The translations under genes and the position numbers were made by a program. The notes beneath the pieces are model-generated. The model was not told the DNA's origin. It searched no databases and saw nothing but the letters and a program-made list of their open reading frames with translations. From IMG/VR virus record IMGVR_UViG_3300025070_000012, positions 55,239-119,238 of that record: DNA of 64,000 nt. One strand, given 5' to 3'. Position 1 is the first letter of the stretch. Every line of letters begins with the position of its first letter. This DNA is from a virus. Of the stretch, positions 60,552 through 64,000 are shown piece by piece.

Positions 60552-60953
60552 TTAAAATTGTGATATATAATCGCTTGGATCATATGGCCCGCCAGTGTTC
60601 GCACCAGTGTCGTCGAAGTAGTTACCGACGAAGGCAGCGTATTCTGGTTCAGTACCAAATGCATCTTCAAAATAATTATTTGCTACATAATATATATCTA
60701 CATACGAGGTTGCGGCCGTGATAACATAATCAACATCGACATAGCCTGGCGTAAAGTAAAATGCACTCGTGTCTTGAAAGACGCCAGGGTTTGGATCAAT
60801 ATAACCAAACTGTGTATATTCAAATAGTTCAATTTCTTCATCAGTCAATTCCTCTTGAAAGGAATATGCTTGATCAATTAACGCTTGTCTTAGAACTGGA
60901 TCCGTTTCTGCAGCGATCTGTGCAAGTAACGCAGCATAGTCTGGATTTGCCAT
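60552..60953 (-). CDS. Hypothetical acidic protein of the fibre/PAAR cluster
   Basis: 133 residues, very acidic and aromatic (FQEELTDEEIELFEYTQFGY, YVDVDYVITAATSYVDIYYV). Few basic residues. Lies 18 bp before the fibre, 1 bp after the PAAR protein. Probably a virion component; function unknown. Confidence 0.7.
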   Translation of the reverse strand: MANPDYAALLAQIAAETDPVLRQALIDQAYSFQEELTDEEIELFEYTQFGYIDPNPGVFQDTSAFYFTPGYVDVDYVITAATSYVDIYYVANNYFEDAFGTEPEYAAFVGNYFDDTGANTGGPYDPSDYISQF

Positions 60954-60954
60954 A

Positions 60955-61248
60955 TCATTGTCCTACGTTAATCTTAAACAATCCGCCTCTTGAACTATTC
61001 CCACCCCAAGATCCATGACCACCTGTTGCATCACCATACCTATGGACAAAAGCCCCAACCGCACGAACTTTGGATGATCCACCAACAGCGGGATCTCCAC
61101 AACCAGTTTTGTCACCAATACGGATCACTTCTCTTCCACCACCCCACACCTTATCTTGCCCCGCTACGTACGGAGTTCTATGAAAGGGGTTTGGTGTAGG
61201 AGAAGCGTGTCCTACATGAAAGTGACCTTTAACTGTTAATCTCGGCAT
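60955..61248 (-). CDS. PAAR-like spike-tip protein
   Basis: 97 residues, Gly/His-rich. PAAR-like segments: VIRIGDKTGCGDPAVGGSSK, AVGAFVHRYGDATGGHGSWG, with repeated G-x-x-V and His/Cys for metal. In T4 the analogous gp5.4 sharpens the central spike. It sits 1 bp from the FmdB-like gene and before fibre genes, consistent with a baseplate tip. Confidence 0.8.
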   Translation of the reverse strand: MPRLTVKGHFHVGHASPTPNPFHRTPYVAGQDKVWGGGREVIRIGDKTGCGDPAVGGSSKVRAVGAFVHRYGDATGGHGSWGGNSSRGGLFKINVGQ

Positions 61249-61249
61249 C

Positions 61250-61501
61250 TTACCAATCGTTTATCTTGTTCTGGATATTTCTAGAGCCAGGGTGGTGTTG
61301 CTTCACATTTTTTAGTACATCACGAAAGCCTGCATCTGGTTTCCTCAATCCTAAACGAACCGAATCACCAATAGATGGTGGCTTCGATATGAATTGTTTC
61401 AACTCAGGATGCGCTTCCTTATATGCGTCAAGGTCACTAATTTTCATAGTGACCTCAAATTCTTCATTAGTATTTATGTTTTTAAAGTTGTATGTTGGCA
61501 T
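61250..61501 (-). CDS. FmdB-like protein lacking zinc ribbon
   Basis: 83 residues. MPTYNFKNINTNEEFEV starts like FmdB-family regulators, but the CxxC pairs of the zinc ribbon are absent. C-terminal FRDVLKNVKQHHPGSRNIQN. Zinc-less versions are known from marine T4-like phages near baseplate genes. Function unknown. Confidence 0.7.
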   Translation of the reverse strand: MPTYNFKNINTNEEFEVTMKISDLDAYKEAHPELKQFISKPPSIGDSVRLGLRKPDAGFRDVLKNVKQHHPGSRNIQNKINDW

Positions 61502-61504
61502 ACT

Positions 61505-62089
61505 CTATCCTGTGATAATATGGTAAATCTCCTTCCAGTCCCGAACCCGCTTGACAGGGCCATCGTAACTTACGTTGTGACTGTGGGCGACTAGTAAAGT
61601 ATCTAGGCCAAGATCGTGACCTAAGTCAGCGTTCTCAGGTTTGTCTTCAACCCAGTAACAACCAGTTCCCCGATAAGGTTCGAGTTCTTCGTCCTTATCA
61701 GCACCAGTGTCAAGGTAGACATACCGTTCGAAGGCAGTCTCACCAAAGAGTTCCCGAAGGTTCTTAGACCGTAGATGTTGAGCGTATTGATCGTTACTCA
61801 AACTAGTAATCGCATGGAATACATATCCATGTTCTTCGTGGAGTTTTTTCACGTATTTTATTGCGTCCCGAAGAGGAGGCAATTTCCGAATCCAAGCAGA
61901 CTCGTTGAACATCCGAACCAACCGTTTTGATTCTTTCCGTTCGATACCGTATTTGGTATCCATATCATAGCAACCATCTTGGACAACCCGATAACCATGC
62001 CGGTACATCCATTGACCGAAAGCGTACTCCCAGTCTAATAGAACTCCGTCACAATCGGTGAGGATGGTTTTTTCTTTAGTAGCAATCAT
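61505..62089 (-). CDS. HAD-family phosphatase, deoxyribonucleotidase-like
   Basis: 194 residues. The HAD motif I is TDCDGVLLDW (Asp nucleophile pair in DCDG). Motif II is near HAITSLSNDQ, and the acidic motif is CYWVEDKPENADLG. The size and layout fit 5'(3')-nucleotidase/5'-phosphatase relatives. Possible role in nucleotide salvage from degraded host DNA. It is the first gene behind promoter 62119-62147. Confidence 0.75.
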   Translation of the reverse strand: MIATKEKTILTDCDGVLLDWEYAFGQWMYRHGYRVVQDGCYDMDTKYGIERKESKRLVRMFNESAWIRKLPPLRDAIKYVKKLHEEHGYVFHAITSLSNDQYAQHLRSKNLRELFGETAFERYVYLDTGADKDEELEPYRGTGCYWVEDKPENADLGHDLGLDTLLVAHSHNVSYDGPVKRVRDWKEIYHIITG

Positions 62090-62118
62090 AATATATCTTT
62101 CTTTCTTAGTACACTATT

Positions 62119-62147
62119 AATATAGTCTATAATGCACCAAATGTCAA
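62119..62147 (-). promoter_or_regulatory. Sigma70-type (early) promoter TTGACA-17-TATATT
   Basis: On the minus strand GGGCTTGACATT, 17-bp spacer, TATATT; A/T-rich upstream tract with AATTAATTT like promoter 42062-42090. Drives HAD phosphatase and possibly the whole PAAR/fibre cluster. Confidence 0.85.
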
Positions 62148-62177
62148 GCCCTAATTTGAAATTAATTCAAATTTTTT

Positions 62178-62348
62178 TCAATTGTCTCTAAAGTCTTTAA
62201 ACGCTATGTGTTTTCGTTCACGTACTTCTTGCTTACGTTGCTTATTCTTTTTAGCACGTTCTTTTTCTCTGAGACGGTCTTCATTAACATCGCCCCATTC
62301 ATCATCGTAATGATCATTTTTGCGGAAGTTCTTGAATTTTTTTGCCAT
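62178..62348 (-). CDS. Small basic protein, 56 aa
   Basis: 56-residue frame MAKKFKNFRKNDHYDDEWGD then a long Arg/Lys/Glu helix (LREKERAKKNKQRKQEVRER). Lies 6 bp after the upstream gene, and its stop lies just before the A/T tract of the next promoter. Similar short charged proteins occur in T4-like phages. Function unknown. Confidence 0.65.
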   Translation of the reverse strand: MAKKFKNFRKNDHYDDEWGDVNEDRLREKERAKKNKQRKQEVRERKHIAFKDFRDN

Positions 62349-62354
62349 TGTCCT

Positions 62355-62789
62355 TTAACTCAGTTTGATTGGATCTATAAAAATACGTGGAAATGCTTCT
62401 TCCACTGTTGCTTTTGTAAGACCTTTGATCTTCTGTCGAGTGATCATCTTACAGAGCATATCTGCATCAGACTCACAAACGTCTTCTAGTAGTCCGATGA
62501 ACAGAGATTCTCTCTTTGTTTGGTTTAGGTTATCGTAACCACCACCTCTTACAAAGATGCGAAGTTTTCGAAACTCGTGATATAACATCATACCTTCATC
62601 AGGTGTCTGATTTTTGTTATAGGGTGGAGCTTCATCTGGTACAAGGAATTCTGCACCTTCGTCATACAACAATCTAAGACAGGTGCGCATAGGTACTGAG
62701 TCGTTAGCCTGTAGCCACTCTGTCTTTTCTTTCTTTGACCGCATTTTTGCGGCACGTTCCAATACGATAGATATCGCCAATCGTTTCAT
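62355..62789 (-). CDS. Conserved-type T4-like phage protein
   Basis: 144 residues, helical (LERAAKMRSKKEKTEWLQAN, SLFIGLLEDVCESDADMLCK, KGLTKATVEEAFP). It resembles a family found beside replication genes in T4-type marine phages, whose name I cannot give with certainty. It follows RNase H by 2 bp, so the pair is probably co-transcribed. Confidence 0.7.
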   Translation of the reverse strand: MKRLAISIVLERAAKMRSKKEKTEWLQANDSVPMRTCLRLLYDEGAEFLVPDEAPPYNKNQTPDEGMMLYHEFRKLRIFVRGGGYDNLNQTKRESLFIGLLEDVCESDADMLCKMITRQKIKGLTKATVEEAFPRIFIDPIKLS

Positions 62790-62791
62790 TT

Positions 62792-63658
62792 TTAAAAGTC
62801 CTGTATATCAGTGAGAAGGTTCTTTAGTTTATTTTTAACAAAGAAGTTGAAGAGGTGTTCTCTACCAACTGTTTTTTCTTCATCAAACTTCTCTACAATT
62901 TCGTCTTTATAGTTTTGAGGCACTTCATTCAGATCAATCATCATACGATTACGATGGAATGCAGAAAGAACTTCTTCAGACATTCCTTTTTCACCTTGAT
63001 CCAAAAGAGTGTATAGTCTCTTGGAAGTCATTGGTCTTTGACGTTCACCAATCGCTAAACAGTTATCTGGAGAGAGAACATTTGGTACTCCATCCCCTGC
63101 GTCACCCTTCAATAGATGCTCCTTGAAATATTTCTCAGGATTATCATTGCGGATCCACCGTTTACGTACTGGATCATACTGACCAACGTTTGCATAGTTA
63201 TGTAATTGAATATAATCCTTGTCACCAGACAAGATCAAATACTTTTCACTACCTGTATTTAGTTCAGTTCCTTCACGGTGAACGATTGTTCCAATAATAT
63301 CATCTGCCTCACATCGATCAATATTTATGACTTTGTAAGGAAAGAATTCGTCTAGTTCGTCACGAATCTTGTGAACAACTGTAAAAAGTTTGTTCCAGTC
63401 GATATCAGACTCATTACGAGCCTTCTTCCGATTTGCCTTGTAGTAAGGATATATATCTTTTCGCCATACATTCTTACTATCACAACAAATAATAATTTCG
63501 CCCCATTCTTCCGTAAACTTCTTACGGTTGAAACGAATTGAATTGAGAAACATGTGACGAATCATTGACTCGTCAATGTCACTTTCATTGGCGTGACCAC
63601 CAGTCGCTGCGAAGAACGAGGCGAGCATCACCTGATTAAAATCTACTAAGATTGCCAT
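62792..63658 (-). CDS. rnh: T4-type RNase H (5'-3' FEN-family exonuclease)
   Basis: 288 residues (T4 RNase H is 305). FEN metal-site motifs: ILVDFNQVM (first Asp), IICCDSKNVWRKDIYPYYKA, RCEADDIIGTI (Glu/Asp cluster), LILSGDKDYIQL (Asp pair), and KGDAGDGVPNVL (helix-hairpin region). In T4 it removes RNA primers with gp32 and the ligase. Own sigma70-type promoter 33 bp upstream; weak ribosome-binding site. Confidence 0.93.
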   Translation of the reverse strand: MAILVDFNQVMLASFFAATGGHANESDIDESMIRHMFLNSIRFNRKKFTEEWGEIIICCDSKNVWRKDIYPYYKANRKKARNESDIDWNKLFTVVHKIRDELDEFFPYKVINIDRCEADDIIGTIVHREGTELNTGSEKYLILSGDKDYIQLHNYANVGQYDPVRKRWIRNDNPEKYFKEHLLKGDAGDGVPNVLSPDNCLAIGERQRPMTSKRLYTLLDQGEKGMSEEVLSAFHRNRMMIDLNEVPQNYKDEIVEKFDEEKTVGREHLFNFFVKNKLKNLLTDIQDF

Positions 63659-63690
63659 ATTATAATTTCCAACAAATTTACATTACCATA

Positions 63691-63719
63691 ATTGTAGTAC
63701 ATTTTGGCAGTAATGTCAA
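63691..63719 (-). promoter_or_regulatory. Sigma70-type (early) promoter TTGACA-17-TACAAT
   Basis: On the minus strand GCTTGACATT, 17-bp spacer, TACAAT, 33 bp before the RNase H ATG. Lies just after the stop of the upstream gene. Confidence 0.82.
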
Positions 63720-63723
63720 GCTG

Positions 63724-64000
63724 TTATTTTTCGGACTCCTGTACTAGTAGCGAGAGAACCTGATTCCACACGTTTGTGAAGGAATCGATATTGTTTCTCG
63801 CAAGGTTGTATCGATCACTGAATGTGAAACGATTAAAATAGTTTGGGTTCTCCTGTTGAACTTTGAGGAGTTGTGCAGCAATGGAGAATGCATAGTTCGC
63901 ATGTGCACCCTTGTCTTCGTTATATTCGTAAACGATTGTCGCATTAGCCGCAGTCTCTGTCAATGCACCGTAGTTTGGATGAATGACAATACATTGGTTT
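63724..64000 (-). CDS. Hypothetical protein (5' end outside window)
   Basis: The frame is open to the window edge, so the start is missing. Visible C-terminal ~91 residues: CIVIHPNYGALTETAANATI, YNEDKGAHANYAFSIAAQLL, NVWNQVLSLLVQESE. Mixed alpha/beta, acidic. It is upstream of RNase H; function not recognised. Confidence 0.65.
   Translation of the reverse strand, partial: NQCIVIHPNYGALTETAANATIVYEYNEDKGAHANYAFSIAAQLLKVQQENPNYFNRFTFSDRYNLARNNIDSFTNVWNQVLSLLVQESEK

Noticed and set aside
1-64000. Cyanophage identity.
   Set aside because: Gene order resembles cyanophages, but no photosystem, plastocyanin petE, hli or talC genes appear, and GapR and pseudoazurin favour an alphaproteobacterial host.

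Overview
The window is a 64 kb piece of a T4-type myovirus genome, probably marine. The evidence is an uninterrupted plus-strand run of T4-type virion genes in the usual order (neck gp13 and gp14, gp15, small and large terminase gp16 and gp17, sheath gp18, tube gp19, portal gp20, prohead protease gp21, scaffold gp22, capsid gp23), plus a T4-type RNase H. Collagen-like and very large tail-fibre genes of the kind seen in marine T4-like phages lie alongside. No photosynthesis genes are present. A GapR/DUF2312 homologue, a canonical pseudoazurin and a small protein resembling alphaproteobacterial aa3 oxidase subunit IV point to an alphaproteobacterial host. That is an inference from gene content.

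Layout. 1-20.4 kb (+): a collagen-like fibre cut by the window edge, a small structural protein, a 2025-residue fibre, a roughly 3280-residue fibre with a C-terminal S74 chaperone domain, and two tandem small paralogues. 20.4-23.5 kb (+): a three-gene sugar/glycan cassette (GH130-like protein, TPR-FkbM methyltransferase, cytidylyltransferase-cupin fusion) behind its own sigma70-type promoter. 23.5-36.7 kb (+): the head, neck, tail and packaging block, closed by a strong terminator. 36.7-43.0 kb (-): tightly coupled small early-type genes, including the pseudoazurin/oxidase IV/GapR island, a sulfotransferase and an AbrB-like protein. 43.2-48.0 kb (+): four genes with signal peptides, a class 3 lipase and two membrane/coiled-coil proteins behind a late promoter. 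47.9-64 kb (-): accessory genes (2OG oxygenase, SDR, DUF932, RecB-like nuclease, HAD phosphatase, RNase H) plus a fibre/PAAR virion cluster.

Regulation. TATAAATA boxes, the T4 late-promoter motif, lie upstream of plus-strand virion genes. TTGACA-(16/17 bp)-TATAAT-type promoters with A/T-rich upstream tracts lie before minus-strand genes. This matches T4 early/late logic. The exceptions are one sigma70-type promoter on the plus strand (20429-20457) and a virion gene cluster on the minus strand with no visible late promoter.

Most notable points: (i) the electron-transfer island with complete type-1 copper ligands; (ii) apparent total absence of GGWCC (AvaII-type) sites, with Gly-Pro codon pairs always written GGC/GGG-CC; (iii) the separately promoted glycan cassette with an unusual domain fusion; (iv) the late secreted/lipase operon; (v) several genes under 60 codons supported by translational coupling. 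No tRNA, CRISPR array or insertion sequence was seen.
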